From contig NC_015663.1 in the NCBI RefSeq assembly GCF_000215745.1, positions 3,100,001 through 3,164,000 on the forward strand: a DNA stretch of 64,000 nucleotides, given 5' to 3'. Both the position numbers and the translations under genes were made by a program. Positions 20,044-31,194 of the stretch are shown piece after piece. The notes beneath the pieces are model-generated. The model had not been told where the DNA came from and did no database searches. It saw nothing but the letters and a program-made list of their open reading frames with translations. The stretch comes from Klebsiella aerogenes KCTC 2190 (GTDB lineage Bacteria > Pseudomonadota > Gammaproteobacteria > Enterobacterales > Enterobacteriaceae). The first letter of the stretch is position 1; each line of letters starts with the position of its first letter.

Positions 20044-20454
20044 ATGAAGTGGCAACAACGTGTACGCGTCGCAACGGGTCTTAGTTGCTGGCAGATTATG
20101 TTGCATCTACTGGTCGTGGCGGTACTGGTGATGGGTTGGCTGAGCGGCGCGCTGGTGCGTGTCGGATTAGGGCTGTGCGTATTGTACGGCGTCACGCTGC
20201 TGGCGATGCTGTTTTTGCAGCGTCACCATGAAGCGCGCTGGCGCGACGTGGGGGACTTCCTTGAGGAACTCACCACGACCTGGTACTTCGGCGCCGCCAT
20301 GATAGTGCTCTGGTTGTTGTCGCGCGTGCTGCACAACAACCTGCTGCTGGCCCTCGCCGGGCTGGTCATACTGGCAGGCCCGGCGGTGGTATCGCTGCTG
20401 GCGAAAGATAAAAAGCTACGCAATCTTTCTTCGGAACATCGCATACGCCGCTGA
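20044..20454 (+). CDS. ybhQ: YbhQ, small inner membrane protein
   Basis: This is a 136-residue protein with four hydrophobic segments and a basic N-terminus (MKWQQRVRV), matching E. coli YbhQ in length and location. No catalytic motif is visible and no function is known to me. CAGGAGAG precedes the ATG. It is divergent from ybhP and convergent with ybhR, whose coding end overlaps it by 39 bases. Confidence 0.88.
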   Translation: MKWQQRVRVATGLSCWQIMLHLLVVAVLVMGWLSGALVRVGLGLCVLYGVTLLAMLFLQRHHEARWRDVGDFLEELTTTWYFGAAMIVLWLLSRVLHNNLLLALAGLVILAGPAVVSLLAKDKKLRNLSSEHRIRR

Positions 20455-21522
20455 GCCGGTGGTGGCCGCTATGACTAATAGCGGCCACAAACTTCCCCAC
20501 ACAATCTTCAGACTCGCATCCTTCAGATAAATTTGCTTGGTGATATCGGTAAAGTGCCGGATCGGGTTTATCCAGGTCAAATCCTGCAGCCACTGCGGCA
20601 TGTTTTCTACCGGTGAAACGTAGCCGGATAGCAGAATCGCCGGCATCATAAAGACGAACACGCCGATAAATGCCTGCTGCTGGGTTGAACACAGCGAAGA
20701 AATCAATAAGCCAAAGCCCACCAGCGATAGACCGTAAATCAGCATGGTGAAATAGAACAGCAGCAGCGAGCCGGCAAACGGGATCTGATAAGCCCAGATA
20801 CCTATCGCCAGCACGATAGTCGCCTGCATCGTGGCGACTATCAGCGCCGGAACGGCTTTGCCAACGAAGATTTGCCAGGTGGCGAGCGGTGAGACCAGCA
20901 GCTGATCGAGGGTACCCTGTTCACGCTCGCGAGCCACCGACAGCGAGGTGACGATCATCACCCCGATGGTGGTGATCATGGCGATAAGCGACGGCACCAC
21001 GAACCATTTATAGTCGAGATTCGGGTTGTACCAGTTGCGTACCACCAGTTCGCTGTTGTTCGGTTTCGCTTTATCCTGCAGCAGATCCTGCTGATAGTTT
21101 TTAACAATCTGCTGTAGATAGTTAGCGGCGATTTGCGCGCTGTTGGAGTTACGCCCGTCGAGCAGTAGCTGTAGCGGGGCGGTTTGATAGTTGTCGAGAT
21201 TACGCGAGAAATCCGCCGGGAAGCGCACCACGAGCAGGGCTTTTTGTTCATCGATGGTCGGTTGAATCGCCTGCGGGCTTTTCAGCAGCAGGACGTGGGT
21301 AAAGGCTTTGGCGCGGGCAAAGCGCTGGGTGAGCTCCACCGCGTGGCGGCCGCTATCTTCGTTATAGATAGCGATGGTAGCGTTGGTCACCTCAAGCGTG
21401 GCGGCAAAGGGAAACAACAATACCTGAATCAGCACCGGCATGATTAAAATCATCCGCGTTTGCGGTTCGCGCAGCAGCGACTGCAGCTCTTTGCGGATTA
21501 ATGTCCATAAACGATGAAACAT
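20416..21522 (-). CDS. ybhR: ABC-2 type permease YbhR
   Basis: YbhR is a 368-residue permease subunit of the YbhFSR exporter, implicated in E. coli in efflux of tetracyclines and other compounds. It has an N-terminal membrane segment (about 25-45), a large periplasmic domain and five C-terminal segments. The ABC-2 signature [18 protein letters not shown] is near residue 194. It is the last gene of cecR-ybhGFSR, separated from ybhS by 88 bases that contain a REP element. Its end overlaps ybhQ, transcribed the other way. Confidence 0.93.
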   Translation of the reverse strand: MFHRLWTLIRKELQSLLREPQTRMILIMPVLIQVLLFPFAATLEVTNATIAIYNEDSGRHAVELTQRFARAKAFTHVLLLKSPQAIQPTIDEQKALLVVRFPADFSRNLDNYQTAPLQLLLDGRNSNSAQIAANYLQQIVKNYQQDLLQDKAKPNNSELVVRNWYNPNLDYKWFVVPSLIAMITTIGVMIVTSLSVAREREQGTLDQLLVSPLATWQIFVGKAVPALIVATMQATIVLAIGIWAYQIPFAGSLLLFYFTMLIYGLSLVGFGLLISSLCSTQQQAFIGVFVFMMPAILLSGYVSPVENMPQWLQDLTWINPIRHFTDITKQIYLKDASLKIVWGSLWPLLVIAATTGSAAYAMFRRKIA

Positions 21523-21567
21523 AAAACCTTCCTCATGTCGGACCCGGGCGACCGAAACTTACCGTAG

Positions 21568-21593
21568 GCCCGGTAAGCGTAGCGCCACCGGGC
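21568..21593. repeat. REP element inside the ybhGFSR operon
   Basis: GCCCGGT and ACCGGGC (21568-21593) form a palindrome around AAGCGTAGCGCC. It separates ybhS from ybhR in an otherwise overlapping operon, so it may reduce or stabilise part of the message. Confidence 0.75.
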
Positions 21594-21610
21594 AAAATTC
21601 GAGCGCAGGG

Positions 21611-22744
21611 TTAATCCAGACGCCGTTTGGTTTTCAGCCACGTCAGGCCGATAAACATCACCGCCGAAGCAATCAAAAACAGCACGTTCACCAGCAGCAC
21701 CACCGGAATATTGCCCGCCAGAAACAGGCTTTGCAGGGTGTTGACGAAATAACGCGCCGGGATCACGTAGGTCACCGCGCGGATCACCGCCGGCATACTG
21801 TCTATCTGGAAAATAAACCCGGACAACATAATCGATGGTAAAAAAGCGGCGTTCAACGCGACCTGCGCAGCGTTAAACTGGTTGCGGGTAATGGTCGAGA
21901 TCAGTAACCCCATTCCCAGCGTACTAAGCAAAAACAGGCTGGTGATGACAAACAGAATCAGCAGCGAGCCGCGATAGGGCACGCCGAGAATAAATATCGA
22001 TACCAGCATACACAGCAACATCGCCAGCATGCCGAGGAAATAGTAGGGAATTATCTTGCACAGCAGCAGTTCGGCGCGGGTGATTTCAGTGGATAGCAGC
22101 GCTTCCATGGTGCCGCGTTCCCATTCGCGCGCTACCACCAGCGAGGTCAATATCGCGCCGACCACGGTCATGATGATGGTAATTGCGCCGGGGATAATAA
22201 AGTGCTGGCTGATGGCCGCCGGGTTAAACCAGTAGCGCATCTGCACATCGATAAGCGGTTCAAAGGTCTCACCGCGGTCTTCCGCCCGCTGCTGTTGCCA
22301 GATCTGCCAGATACCTTCGACGTAGCCCTGCGCGAAGTTAGCGGTATTCGGTTCGCTACCGTCGGTAATTAACTGAATCGGCGCATTGGCGCCGGCGCGG
22401 GCCATCTGACGGTCAAAGTCGACGGGAATGACGACCATCGCGCGGATGCGCCCGGCCTGCATCAGCTCAATCAACTGCTGGCGATTATCGCTGACGGTGG
22501 CGTCGATATAGGGTGAGCCGGTCATGGTATGGACGAAATCCAGTGCCTCTTCGCTCTGCTGTTCCAGCAATACGCCGACCCGCAGTTTGCTGGAGTCGAG
22601 GTTTATGCCGTAGCCGAAGATAAACAGCAGGAGCAGGGGGATCACCACCGCAATTAGCCAACTGCTGGGATCGCGGACGATCTGTCGGGTCTCTTTGACG
22701 CACAGCGCGCGAACCCGTCGCCAGGAAAGAATGCTATTGCTCAT
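21611..22744 (-). CDS. ybhS: ABC-2 type permease YbhS
   Basis: YbhS is the 377-residue partner permease of YbhR. It has the same architecture: one membrane segment near residues 30-48, a periplasmic domain, then a bundle of five segments. The [19 protein letters not shown] motif is near residue 205. Its start overlaps the ybhF end by 11 bases, so the ATPase and permease are translated together. The two permeases probably form a heterodimer. Confidence 0.93.
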   Translation of the reverse strand: MSNSILSWRRVRALCVKETRQIVRDPSSWLIAVVIPLLLLFIFGYGINLDSSKLRVGVLLEQQSEEALDFVHTMTGSPYIDATVSDNRQQLIELMQAGRIRAMVVIPVDFDRQMARAGANAPIQLITDGSEPNTANFAQGYVEGIWQIWQQQRAEDRGETFEPLIDVQMRYWFNPAAISQHFIIPGAITIIMTVVGAILTSLVVAREWERGTMEALLSTEITRAELLLCKIIPYYFLGMLAMLLCMLVSIFILGVPYRGSLLILFVITSLFLLSTLGMGLLISTITRNQFNAAQVALNAAFLPSIMLSGFIFQIDSMPAVIRAVTYVIPARYFVNTLQSLFLAGNIPVVLLVNVLFLIASAVMFIGLTWLKTKRRLD

Positions 22745-24473
22745 GACCGTTTTCCTTGTCCCATTGGTTAATCAGGGTAATAAACGCCTGTTCCATAGTG
22801 GGATCCGCCTGACTGTCATTCGCCGCCTGCGCCTTCAGCGCGTCCGGCGTGCCGCTGGCGATAAGCTTACCGTGGTAGACCAGCCCGATGCGGTCGCAGT
22901 ATTCCGCCTCATCCATAAAGTGGGTAGTCACCATCACCGTGACCCCTTTATCGACCATGCTGTTGATATGCAGCCAGAACTCGCGGCGGGTTAGAGGGTC
23001 GACGCCGGAGGTGGGTTCATCGAGAAACAGAATGTCGGGTTCATGCATCAGCGAGCAGGCCAGCGCCAGCCGCTGCTTGTAGCCGAGCGGTAGCTCGTCG
23101 GCGGCGTGGCCGGCGATACTTTTCAGGCCAAAGGCATCGCTCATGCGCGCGATTTTTTCATTTTGCGCCCGGCCGCGTAGGCCGTAAACGCCGGAGAAAA
23201 AACGCAGGTTCTGTTCGACGCTGAGGTTGCCGTACAGCGAGAATTTTTGCGCCATATAGCCTAAATGTTGACGTGCTTTACCGGAGCTAACCTTGAGGTC
23301 CATCCCCAGCACCAGCGCTTTTCCGTCGGTCGGCACCAGCAGGCCGCACATCATTTTGAAGGTCGTGGATTTACCGGCGCCGTTAGGGCCAAGCAGGCCG
23401 AAAATCTCACCGCGCTTAACCTGGAAATCGACGTGATCGGTGGCGGCGAAATCACCAAACTTTTTCGTTAACGACCGTGCTTCAATGACCGTTTCGTCTT
23501 TGTTGCCGTCCACGTGATGAATAATCTCTCCTAACGGCGACTCGGCGGTTCCGGCGCCGCCTAACAGGTCGATAAAGGCGTCTTCAAAACGCGGCGCAGT
23601 TTCGGCCACCTGTAGCGGCGGCATGTTGCCGTTTTGCTGAACCTCATCAATGCGGGCTGCCTTTTTCAGGATCAAACGCACCGATTTGCCCTGAATCACG
23701 CCATCGCTAATTTGCGGCAGTTTCAGCGCCCGCTGCAACAGGCGGCGGTTGTTTTCCTGCGGGCTGGAGACCAGAAAGCTGCGCCCGGCCATGGTTTGCG
23801 TCAGCGCCTTCGGTTCGCCCTGGTAAAGCAATTTACCTTCGTTCATCAGCAGCACATCGCGGCACTGCTCGGCTTCATCGAGATAAGAGGTGCTCCACAA
23901 AATTAGCATGCCGTCGCCGGCCAGTTCGTGCACCATCTGCCACAGCTCGCGGCGCGAGATAGGGTCGACCCCGACGCCGGGCTCATCTAACAGCAGCACT
24001 TTAGGATCGCCTACCAATGTACAGGCGAGCCCCAGCTTTTGTTTCATGCCGCCGGAGAGTTTGCCGGCTAATCGCCCGGTGAAAGGGCCAAGAGATGTGA
24101 ATTCCAGCAGGCGCTCGAATATTTTCTTGCGCGCCTCGCCGGTGACGCTGCGCAGATCGGCGTACAGGTTCAGGTTTTCCATCACCGTCAGATCTTCATA
24201 CAGGCCGAATTTCTGCGGCATATAGCCGAGCGCCGCGTGCAGCGCGCCGTCGCCCTTCAGCGGATCGAAGCCGATTACGCTGGCGCTGCCCTCATCAGGC
24301 TTAAGTAAACCGGCCAGCATTCGCATCAGCGTCGTTTTACCTGCGCCATCTGGGCCGACGAGCCCTGTGACGTAGCCTGAGTGAATCGTACAGTTCAGCG
24401 GCGCGACTGCGGGTCGGTCCATACCGGGAAAACCGCGTGTCAGTCCGGTTAAAGTTATCGCGTCCTTACTCAT
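22734..24473 (-). CDS. ybhF: Tandem ABC transporter ATPase YbhF
   Basis: YbhF is a 579-residue protein with two fused nucleotide-binding domains. Domain 1 has Walker [10 protein letters not shown] near residue 40, signature LSGGMKQKL and Walker [12 protein letters not shown]. Domain 2 has GPNGAGKST near 360 and Walker [13 protein letters not shown]. The second signature reads LPLGYKQRL rather than LSGG, so the two sites may be unequal. It energises YbhS/YbhR. The start overlaps ybhG by 8 bases. Confidence 0.94.
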   Translation of the reverse strand: MSKDAITLTGLTRGFPGMDRPAVAPLNCTIHSGYVTGLVGPDGAGKTTLMRMLAGLLKPDEGSASVIGFDPLKGDGALHAALGYMPQKFGLYEDLTVMENLNLYADLRSVTGEARKKIFERLLEFTSLGPFTGRLAGKLSGGMKQKLGLACTLVGDPKVLLLDEPGVGVDPISRRELWQMVHELAGDGMLILWSTSYLDEAEQCRDVLLMNEGKLLYQGEPKALTQTMAGRSFLVSSPQENNRRLLQRALKLPQISDGVIQGKSVRLILKKAARIDEVQQNGNMPPLQVAETAPRFEDAFIDLLGGAGTAESPLGEIIHHVDGNKDETVIEARSLTKKFGDFAATDHVDFQVKRGEIFGLLGPNGAGKSTTFKMMCGLLVPTDGKALVLGMDLKVSSGKARQHLGYMAQKFSLYGNLSVEQNLRFFSGVYGLRGRAQNEKIARMSDAFGLKSIAGHAADELPLGYKQRLALACSLMHEPDILFLDEPTSGVDPLTRREFWLHINSMVDKGVTVMVTTHFMDEAEYCDRIGLVYHGKLIASGTPDALKAQAANDSQADPTMEQAFITLINQWDKENGHEQ

Positions 24474-25458
24474 GCCCGTTTCCGTTGCTGAAGGAGACGG
24501 TCACCGGCATGCCCTGGCGCAGCGCGGCGTCGGCGTCGTTCACCACGATGCGCAGGCGGTAGACGAGATCGGTGCGCAAATCCGGTGTTTCTACGGTCTT
24601 TGGCGTGAATTCGGCGCTGGGGGAGACAAAGCCGATTTTACCGTGATAGGGCTTGTTCGGCCGGCTATCGGTATACAGCAGTACTTCGCGCCCCGGCTGC
24701 GCCTGGCCGAGATTTTTCTCGTCAACGTAGGCGCGTACCCAAACCGGATGGGTTAACGATAGCGTCAGCACCGTGCCGCCGGCGTTTAACATGGTGCCAG
24801 GTTCGACGGCGCGGGTCATCAAGGTGCCGTCGGACGGCGCGGTCAGTACGGTATCATGCAGGTCCAGTTTGGCTTGCGCCAGGGCCGCCTGCGCCTGTTC
24901 AAGGCTGGCTTTGGCCTGGGCAATTTCCTGCGGGCGGTTACCGGCGCGATATTGACGCAGTTTATCCTGCGCCGATTTTAAGGTCGCCTGCGCCTGATCG
25001 CGTGAAGAACGGGCGTTTTCGAGGTCGTTGGCGGAAATCGCGCTGCTGGCGCGCAGGCCGAGCTGACGTTGATAAAAATTCTGCGCATAGACCCAGGCGG
25101 CCTGCGCCTGATTAACCGCGGCCGCCGCCTGCGCAATCTCTTCGGCACGGTAACCCGCCATCATCAAATCGTACTGCGCCTGGGCGGTGGAGACGTTGGC
25201 CTGCGCCTGCTGCAGCGCGTTTTCATATGGCGCGCGGTCAAGTTCGCCGAGGGTTTGCCCACGGCGAATTTCATCGCCTTCATCGACGTTCAGGGTTGCC
25301 AGCCGCCCGCCGACGCGGAAGCTCATATTCACAGTGCGAATATCGACATTGCCGTAGAGAGTGAGATCTTTTGCCTGGCTGCTTTGATACCACCACCAGC
25401 CGCCGCCGAGCGCGGCGAGCACGATGACGACCAATAGAACGACGACGGGTTTTTTCAT
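24466..25458 (-). CDS. ybhG: YbhG, HlyD-type membrane fusion protein
   Basis: The product is a 330-residue periplasmic adaptor with an N-terminal membrane anchor (about residues 5-25). A long alpha-hairpin rich in Q and A follows (about 75-205), with repeated Q-A-Q coiled-coil patterns. The barrel-sandwich and beta-barrel domains end near GMPVTVSF. It would link YbhFSR to an outer membrane channel, probably TolC. It overlaps cecR by 4 bases and lies second in the CecR-controlled operon. Confidence 0.93.
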   Translation of the reverse strand: MKKPVVVLLVVIVLAALGGGWWWYQSSQAKDLTLYGNVDIRTVNMSFRVGGRLATLNVDEGDEIRRGQTLGELDRAPYENALQQAQANVSTAQAQYDLMMAGYRAEEIAQAAAAVNQAQAAWVYAQNFYQRQLGLRASSAISANDLENARSSRDQAQATLKSAQDKLRQYRAGNRPQEIAQAKASLEQAQAALAQAKLDLHDTVLTAPSDGTLMTRAVEPGTMLNAGGTVLTLSLTHPVWVRAYVDEKNLGQAQPGREVLLYTDSRPNKPYHGKIGFVSPSAEFTPKTVETPDLRTDLVYRLRIVVNDADAALRQGMPVTVSFSNGNGHE

Positions 25459-26132
25459 GATCCCAGGCTCCTTTGCGCTAACCCTTGCAGAATGAAATCG
25501 ATATGACAGGTGATCACCTGAAAAATTTGTTCAGCCTTTTGTTGATCGAACTGCGCCCAGCCGGTTCGCAGTAAAATGGTTTCCCGCCCGAGCCGGAAGG
25601 CCAGCACCTCGCCAAGCAGGGCGTGGGTGTGCAGAATCATCTGCGTATCGTTGGCATCGCGCCCGGTCCAGGCGGCGATAAGCCGGGTCAAATAGCTATG
25701 TAGCGGAGCGATAACCTGCTGGTGGATTAGCTGGTAAGCCGCGGTAGGGGAGAGCTGCTCGCGAGAGATAAACTTGCTGAGGTTGACCGTGTCGTCCTGG
25801 GTCAGCAGCAGACTCATATCGCGGCAGCTGCGCAGGATCAATTCCCGCAGCGCCGGTTTGTCAGGTTTCGTCTGGGCGAGCAGGGCTTCGGCCGCCTCGG
25901 CATGCGGGCGGAAATTCTCGCCGATACAGTCGGCGATCCACTGTGCGCAGGCGAGATACAGGTCGTCTTTCGAACCGAAATAATAGGTGATAGCGGCGAT
26001 ATTCTGCCCGGCCTGCGCGGCGATATCGCGGGTCGTCGCATGGAGGCCATATTCGCCGAATTGCGCGATGGCGGCGGCGATAAGCTGGCTTTTGGCTTGT
26101 TCGCCTTTACTGGTCACGGAGGTACTGTTCAT
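25455..26132 (-). CDS. cecR: TetR-family repressor CecR
   Basis: CecR (YbiH) is a 225-residue TetR regulator. Its N-terminal helix-turn-helix reads [23 protein letters not shown], residues about 32-54. In E. coli it controls the ybhGFSR operon and rhlE and affects sensitivity to cefoperazone and chloramphenicol. It heads cecR-ybhGFSR and is divergent from rhlE, with a perfect 20-bp palindrome in the gap, which fits negative autoregulation. Confidence 0.93.
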   Translation of the reverse strand: MNSTSVTSKGEQAKSQLIAAAIAQFGEYGLHATTRDIAAQAGQNIAAITYYFGSKDDLYLACAQWIADCIGENFRPHAEAAEALLAQTKPDKPALRELILRSCRDMSLLLTQDDTVNLSKFISREQLSPTAAYQLIHQQVIAPLHSYLTRLIAAWTGRDANDTQMILHTHALLGEVLAFRLGRETILLRTGWAQFDQQKAEQIFQVITCHIDFILQGLAQRSLGS

Positions 26133-26146
26133 CGCACTCTAAAAAA

Positions 26147-26166
26147 TTAATCAATCGATTGATTAA
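26147..26166. promoter_or_regulatory. CecR operator
   Basis: TTAATCAATCGATTGATTAA is a perfect 20-bp palindrome 15 bases upstream of cecR, between cecR and rhlE. Its size and symmetry suit a TetR-family dimer. Assignment to CecR is by position and by the known divergent regulon. Confidence 0.85.
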
Positions 26167-26391
26167 GAATAGGGGCGATTCGCTGAACTGTCCACCATGG
26201 TGAAGACGAAAAATTATCCGGCGCAAGCGAGTATTATTTTGCTGGTAATTCCTGCGGGGATATTTTATGCGGTTCGTCACAAAATCTGCTAAACTGCGCC
26301 CCTTCATGGCATTGTGGTTTTTGCCATCTCTATCGCAATAATCTCCCTGAAAACTACGCCCTTAAACGGGTCGGGGCGGTTCGGAGTTGTT

Positions 26392-27732
26392 ATGTCTTTT
26401 GATTCCCTTGGCCTGAATCCCGATATCCTGCGCGCCGTCGCCGAGCAGGGCTACGTTGAGCCGACCCCCATCCAGCAGCAGGCGATCCCGGCAGTACTGC
26501 AGGGCCGCGATCTGATGGCCAGCGCCCAGACCGGGACCGGCAAGACCGCCGGCTTTACGCTGCCGCTGCTGCAGCGCCTGACCCAGGATCAGCCGCACGC
26601 GAAGGGGCGCCGTCCGGTGCGCGCCCTGATCCTGACGCCGACCCGCGAACTGGCGGCGCAGGTGGGTGAGAATGTCCGCGACTACAGCAAATATCTCAAT
26701 ATCCGCTCGCTGGTGGTCTTCGGCGGCGTGAGCATCAACCCGCAGATGATGAAGCTGCGCGGCGGCGTCGATATCCTCGTCGCCACCCCAGGCCGTCTGC
26801 TGGATCTTGAACATCAGAATGCGGTCAGCCTGGATAAAGTCGAAGTGCTGGTACTGGATGAAGCCGATCGCATGCTGGACATGGGCTTTATCCACGACAT
26901 CCGCCGCGTGCTGGCTAAACTGCCGCCGCGTCGTCAAAACCTGCTGTTCTCCGCCACCTTCTCTGATGAGATCAAGGCGCTGGCGGAAAAACTGCTGCAT
27001 AACCCGCTGGAAGTCGAAGTGGCGCGCCGCAACACCGCCTCTGAGCAGATCACCCAGCACGTTCACTTTGTGGATAAGAAACGTAAGCGTGAACTGCTCT
27101 CGCAGCTGATTGGCGAAGGCAATTGGCAGCAGGTGCTGGTCTTTACCCGTACCAAGCACGGTGCCAACCATCTGGCGGAGCAACTGAATAAAGACGGTAT
27201 CCGTAGCGCCGCCATCCACGGCAATAAGAGCCAGGGTGCGCGTACCCGCGCGCTGGCTGACTTTAAATCCGGCGGCATTCGTGTGCTGGTCGCCACCGAC
27301 ATCGCCGCGCGCGGGCTCGACATCGAAGAGCTGCCACACGTGGTCAACTATGAGCTGCCGAACGTGCCGGAAGATTACGTGCACCGGATTGGCCGTACCG
27401 GACGCGCGGCGGCGACTGGCGAAGCGTTGTCGCTGGTCTGCGTGGACGAGCATAAGCTGCTGCGTGATATTGAACGCCTGCTGAAAAAAGAGATCCCGCG
27501 TATTGCTGTTGCCGGTTACGAGCCGGATCCGTCGATTAAAGCGGAGCCGATTCAAAACGGTCGTCAGCAGCGTGGCGGCGGTGGCCGTGGTCAGGGGCAA
27601 GGACGCGGCGGTCAGAGCCAGGGCCGTAGCCAGCAGGCGCCGCGCCGTCAGGATGGCGAAGCGCCGAAAGCGCGTACCCAGGACGGTAAACCACCGCGTC
27701 GCCGTCGCCCGCGTAAACCTGCCGGCGAATAA
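26392..27732 (+). CDS. rhlE: ATP-dependent RNA helicase RhlE
   Basis: RhlE is a DEAD-box helicase (446 residues) linked in E. coli to ribosome assembly. Motifs in order are the Q-motif PTPIQQQ, Walker A AQTGTGKT near residue 48, [31 protein letters not shown] and HRIGRTGR. The basic C-terminal tail is rich in RGG/GRG repeats and binds RNA. I start at 26392 ([10 protein letters not shown]), as in E. coli; an ATG 26 codons upstream lacks support. It may share CecR control. Confidence 0.95.
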   Translation: MSFDSLGLNPDILRAVAEQGYVEPTPIQQQAIPAVLQGRDLMASAQTGTGKTAGFTLPLLQRLTQDQPHAKGRRPVRALILTPTRELAAQVGENVRDYSKYLNIRSLVVFGGVSINPQMMKLRGGVDILVATPGRLLDLEHQNAVSLDKVEVLVLDEADRMLDMGFIHDIRRVLAKLPPRRQNLLFSATFSDEIKALAEKLLHNPLEVEVARRNTASEQITQHVHFVDKKRKRELLSQLIGEGNWQQVLVFTRTKHGANHLAEQLNKDGIRSAAIHGNKSQGARTRALADFKSGGIRVLVATDIAARGLDIEELPHVVNYELPNVPEDYVHRIGRTGRAAATGEALSLVCVDEHKLLRDIERLLKKEIPRIAVAGYEPDPSIKAEPIQNGRQQRGGGGRGQGQGRGGQSQGRSQQAPRRQDGEAPKARTQDGKPPRRRRPRKPAGE

Positions 27733-27775
27733 TATGCTGCTGCCTGGGAGCGATAAAGTGCTCAGGCAGCACCCC

Positions 27776-27815
27776 GGCCCGTCTCTCCGCGTGCGCGGCG
27801 GCGGGCCGTTTTTTT
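27776..27815 (+). terminator. Terminator after rhlE
   Basis: GGCCCG (27776-27781) pairs with CGGGCC (27802-27807), with a GC-rich interior, followed by a run of seven T at 27809-27815. This is a standard intrinsic terminator. Confidence 0.85.
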
Positions 27816-27895
27816 ACCGTTCATTGCGTTTTTTATCGAGCGCGATTCCACCCTCTACAGAAAGCAATACCTCCTGGCCGGCAAAAATGGCACAA

Positions 27896-27915
27896 TAGTG
27901 GCTGTTTATACAGTA
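27896..27915. promoter_or_regulatory. LexA box of dinG
   Basis: TAGTGGCTGTTTATACAGTA matches the LexA consensus well in its right half (ATACAGTA) and less well in the left. The E. coli dinG operator has the same asymmetric form. It ends 13 bases before the dinG ATG. Confidence 0.85.
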
Positions 27916-27928
27916 TTCAGGTTTTCTC

Positions 27929-30073
27929 ATGGCTTTGACCGCTGCGCTTAAAGCGCAAATCGCCGCCTGGTATAAGGCGCTTCAGGAACAGATCCCGGAC
28001 TTTATCCCCCGAGCTCCGCAGCGGCAGATGATCGCCGATGTGGCGAAAACGCTCGCCGGGGAAGAGGGGCGGCATCTGGCTATCGAAGCGCCGACCGGCG
28101 TCGGCAAAACGCTGTCATATCTGATCCCCGGCATCGCCATTGCCCGTGAGGAACAAAAAACGCTGGTGGTCAGTACCGCCAACGTCGCGCTGCAGGATCA
28201 AATCTACAGTAAAGACCTGCCGCTGCTGCGCAAGATTATTCCCGACCTGCGCTTTACCGCCGCCTTTGGCCGTGGCCGCTACGTTTGTCCGCGTAATCTG
28301 GCGGCGCTGGCCAGTACCGAGGCGACGCAGCAGGATCTGCTGGCGTTCCTCGATGACGATCTGACGCCAAAAAACCAGGCCGAACAAAAGCTCTGCGCGA
28401 CGCTGAAAACCGATCTCGACGGCTATAAATGGGATGGACTGCGCGATCATACCGACAAGCCCATTGATGACGCCCTGTGGGGGCGGCTGAGCACCGATAA
28501 AGCCAGCTGTCTTAACCGCAACTGCCACTACTACCGCGAATGCCCATTCTTCGTCGCCCGGCGCGAAATCCAGGAAGCGGAAGTGGTGGTGGCCAACCAT
28601 GCGTTGGTGATGGCGGCCATGGAGAGCGAAGCGGTGCTGCCAGAGCCGAAAAACCTGCTGCTGGTGCTCGACGAAGGCCACCATCTGCCGGACGTCGCCC
28701 GCGACGCCTTAGAGATGAGCGCGGAGATAACCGCGCCATGGTACCGGCTGCAGTTGGATCTGTTCAGCAAATTGGTGGCGACCTGCATGGAGCAATTCCG
28801 TCCGAAGACCACGCCGCCGTTGGCCAATCCGGAACGGTTAAATGAACACTGCGAAGAGCTGTATGAGCTTATCGCCTCGCTCAATAATATTCTCAATCTC
28901 TATATGCCTGCCGCCCAGGAGGCGGAGCATCGCTTCCCGATGGGCGAACTGCCGCAGGAAGTGATGGAGATTTGCCAGCGGCTGGCCAAGCTCACCGAAA
29001 TGCTACGCGGGCTGGCGGAGCTGTTTCTCAACGATCTCAGCGAAAAGACCGGCAGCCACGACGTGGTGCGCCTGCATCGTATCCTGCTGCAGATGAACCG
29101 GGCCCTTGGCATGTTCGAAAGTCAGAACAAGCTGTGGCGGCTGGCCTCAATGGCGCAGTCTTCCGGTGCGCCGGTGACCAAGTGGGCCACCCGCGAGATT
29201 CGCGATGGCCAGATCCATGTCTGGTTCCACTGCGTGGGGATCCGCGTCAGCGATCAGCTCGAACGTCTGCTGTGGCGCAGCGTGCCGCATATTGTCGTCA
29301 CCTCGGCGACGCTGCGTTCGTTGAATAGCTTCTCGCGCCTGCAGGAGATGAGCGGTCTGAAAGAGAAAGCGGGCGATCGTTTCGTGGCGCTGGACTCGCC
29401 GTTCAATCACGTCGAGCAGGGAAAAATCATTATTCCGCAAATGCGCTATGAGCCGCTTATTGATAACGAAGAGCAGCACATCGCCGAAATGGCGGCTTTT
29501 TTCCGTGAGCAGGTCGAGAGCAAAAAGCATCTTGGTATGCTGGTGCTGTTCGCCAGCGGGCGGGCCATGAATCGCTTTCTGGAACATGTTACCGATCTGC
29601 GCCTGATGCTGCTGGTGCAGGGCGACCAGCCGCGCTATCGACTGGTCGAGCTGCATCGTAAACGCGTTGAAGGCGGCGAGCGCAGCGTGTTAGTTGGCTT
29701 GCAATCTTTTGCCGAAGGGCTGGATTTAAAAGGCGAACTGTTAAGCCAGGTGCATATCCATAAAATCGCCTTCCCGCCGATCGACAGCCCGGTAGTGATC
29801 ACCGAAGGCGAGTGGTTGAAAAGCCTCAACCGCTATCCCTTTGAGGTGCAAAGCCTGCCGAGCGCCTCATTCAACCTGATTCAACAGGTCGGGCGCCTGA
29901 TCCGTAGCCATCAGTGCTGGGGCGAAGTCATTATTTACGATAAGCGCCTGCTGACTAAAAATTACGGCGCGCGATTGTTAAATGCGTTACCGGTATTTCC
30001 TATAGAGCAGCCGGGCGTTCCCGAGGTTATAGTAAAAAGCAAAGCAAAACAGACGCGTCGCCGACGCCGCTAA
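27929..30073 (+). CDS. dinG: ATP-dependent DNA helicase DinG
   Basis: DinG is a 5'-3' superfamily 2 helicase with a [4Fe-4S] cluster, of the XPD type. It clears R-loops and D-loops when forks meet transcription. The 714 residues carry Walker A APTGVGKT near residue 55. Cluster cysteines are at about 120 (YVCPRNL) and in SCLNRNCHYYRECPF near 194-205. The DEGH box is near 248 and the motif VI region is QQVGRLIRS. The C-terminus is very basic. A LexA box precedes it, so it is SOS-induced. Confidence 0.96.
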   Translation: MALTAALKAQIAAWYKALQEQIPDFIPRAPQRQMIADVAKTLAGEEGRHLAIEAPTGVGKTLSYLIPGIAIAREEQKTLVVSTANVALQDQIYSKDLPLLRKIIPDLRFTAAFGRGRYVCPRNLAALASTEATQQDLLAFLDDDLTPKNQAEQKLCATLKTDLDGYKWDGLRDHTDKPIDDALWGRLSTDKASCLNRNCHYYRECPFFVARREIQEAEVVVANHALVMAAMESEAVLPEPKNLLLVLDEGHHLPDVARDALEMSAEITAPWYRLQLDLFSKLVATCMEQFRPKTTPPLANPERLNEHCEELYELIASLNNILNLYMPAAQEAEHRFPMGELPQEVMEICQRLAKLTEMLRGLAELFLNDLSEKTGSHDVVRLHRILLQMNRALGMFESQNKLWRLASMAQSSGAPVTKWATREIRDGQIHVWFHCVGIRVSDQLERLLWRSVPHIVVTSATLRSLNSFSRLQEMSGLKEKAGDRFVALDSPFNHVEQGKIIIPQMRYEPLIDNEEQHIAEMAAFFREQVESKKHLGMLVLFASGRAMNRFLEHVTDLRLMLLVQGDQPRYRLVELHRKRVEGGERSVLVGLQSFAEGLDLKGELLSQVHIHKIAFPPIDSPVVITEGEWLKSLNRYPFEVQSLPSASFNLIQQVGRLIRSHQCWGEVIIYDKRLLTKNYGARLLNALPVFPIEQPGVPEVIVKSKAKQTRRRRR

Positions 30074-30123
30074 GCGCATAAGCGGTGTGGTCGGCGGAGC
30101 CTACCGCTGGAGGGAGCAAGTCG

Positions 30124-31092
30124 ATGGATTACACCAAAATTATCAAAGAAGTCGGGCGCGGAAAAAATCACGCTCGCGACCTGGATTTAGTCACGGCCCG
30201 TGCGCTGTATACGCGGATGTTAAACGGTGAAGTGGACGATCTGGAACTGGGCGCTATTCTCATTGCGCTGCGCATCAAGGGCGAAGGCGAAGCCGAAATG
30301 CAGGGCTTTTATGAGGCGATGCAGCTACAGACCATCCGCCTGACGCCGCCGGTAGCGAAACCGATGCCGATTGTTATCCCCAGCTATAACGGCGCGCGCA
30401 AACAGGCCAACCTGACGCCGCTGCTGGCGGTACTGCTGCATAAACTCGGTTTCCCGGTGGTGGTTCATGGCGTCAGTCATGATCCAACCCGCGTCCTGAC
30501 CGAGACCATTTTTGCGCTGATGGGGATCCCGGCCACCACCCACGCGGGTCAGGCCCAGGCGCGTCTCGACAGCCATGAGCCGGTCTATATCCCGGTCGGG
30601 GCGCTGTGCCCGCCGCTGGAAAAGCAGCTGGCATTGCGTTGGCGGATGGGGGTGCGCAACAGCGCGCATACGCTGGCCAAGCTGGCGACTCCGTTCGCTG
30701 AAGATGCCGCGCTGCGGCTGTCGAGCGTGTCGCATCCGGAATATGTCGGCAAGGTCGCGGCGTTCTTTACGCAGATCGGTGGCCGGGCGCTGCTGATGCA
30801 CGGTACCGAAGGTGAAGTCTATGCCAACCCGCAGCGCTGCCCGCAAATTAACCTGATTGATGCGGCGGGAACCAGAGTGTTGCATGAGCGGGCCGACGAG
30901 AGTGTGCAGGAAAAAGTGGCATTGCCGGAATCCAAAGATCCTGAAATTACCGCGCGCTGGATTGAGCGCTGCGTGAGCGGTAGCGAGCCGGTTCCGCAGT
31001 CGCTGAAAATTCAGCTTGCCTGCTGCCTGGTCGCCACCGGCCAGGCGACTTCGCTCGCTTATGGCCTGGCGCAGGTTGCCGAACGCTGGTGA
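30124..31092 (+). CDS. ybiB: YbiB, TrpD2-type nucleic acid-binding protein
   Basis: YbiB has the fold of anthranilate phosphoribosyltransferase but belongs to the TrpD2 group, which in E. coli binds nucleic acids without sequence preference. The length is 322 residues. I start at 30124 (MDYTKIIKEVGRG) because GGAGGGAG lies at 30110-30117. The upstream start near 30085 has no such site. It is 50 bases after dinG and probably co-transcribed, fitting a link to SOS-related DNA or RNA handling. Confidence 0.92.
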   Translation: MDYTKIIKEVGRGKNHARDLDLVTARALYTRMLNGEVDDLELGAILIALRIKGEGEAEMQGFYEAMQLQTIRLTPPVAKPMPIVIPSYNGARKQANLTPLLAVLLHKLGFPVVVHGVSHDPTRVLTETIFALMGIPATTHAGQAQARLDSHEPVYIPVGALCPPLEKQLALRWRMGVRNSAHTLAKLATPFAEDAALRLSSVSHPEYVGKVAAFFTQIGGRALLMHGTEGEVYANPQRCPQINLIDAAGTRVLHERADESVQEKVALPESKDPEITARWIERCVSGSEPVPQSLKIQLACCLVATGQATSLAYGLAQVAERW

Positions 31093-31098
31093 ACGGAC

Positions 31099-31130
31099 AA
31101 AAAAAAGCCCGTCCGGTGGCTCGGACGGGC
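31099..31130 (-). terminator. Terminator of ybiJ (between ybiB and ybiJ)
   Basis: GCCCGTCC (31107-31114) and GGACGGGC (31123-31130) form a perfect 8-bp stem. On the minus strand it is followed by eight T (31106-31099), so it terminates leftward transcription from ybiJ. It may also stabilise the ybiB 3' end. Confidence 0.88.
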
Positions 31131-31194
31131 AAACAAGGGTATTTAAAAGGTCTTTTCAGGGTTAATTCAGTGGCATTTCAGAGTATTGCTGCGA

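Noticed and set aside
26362..27600. 412-codon frame antisense to rhlE
   Set aside because: A mirror frame caused by the GC-rich codon bias of rhlE, whose helicase motifs are intact.
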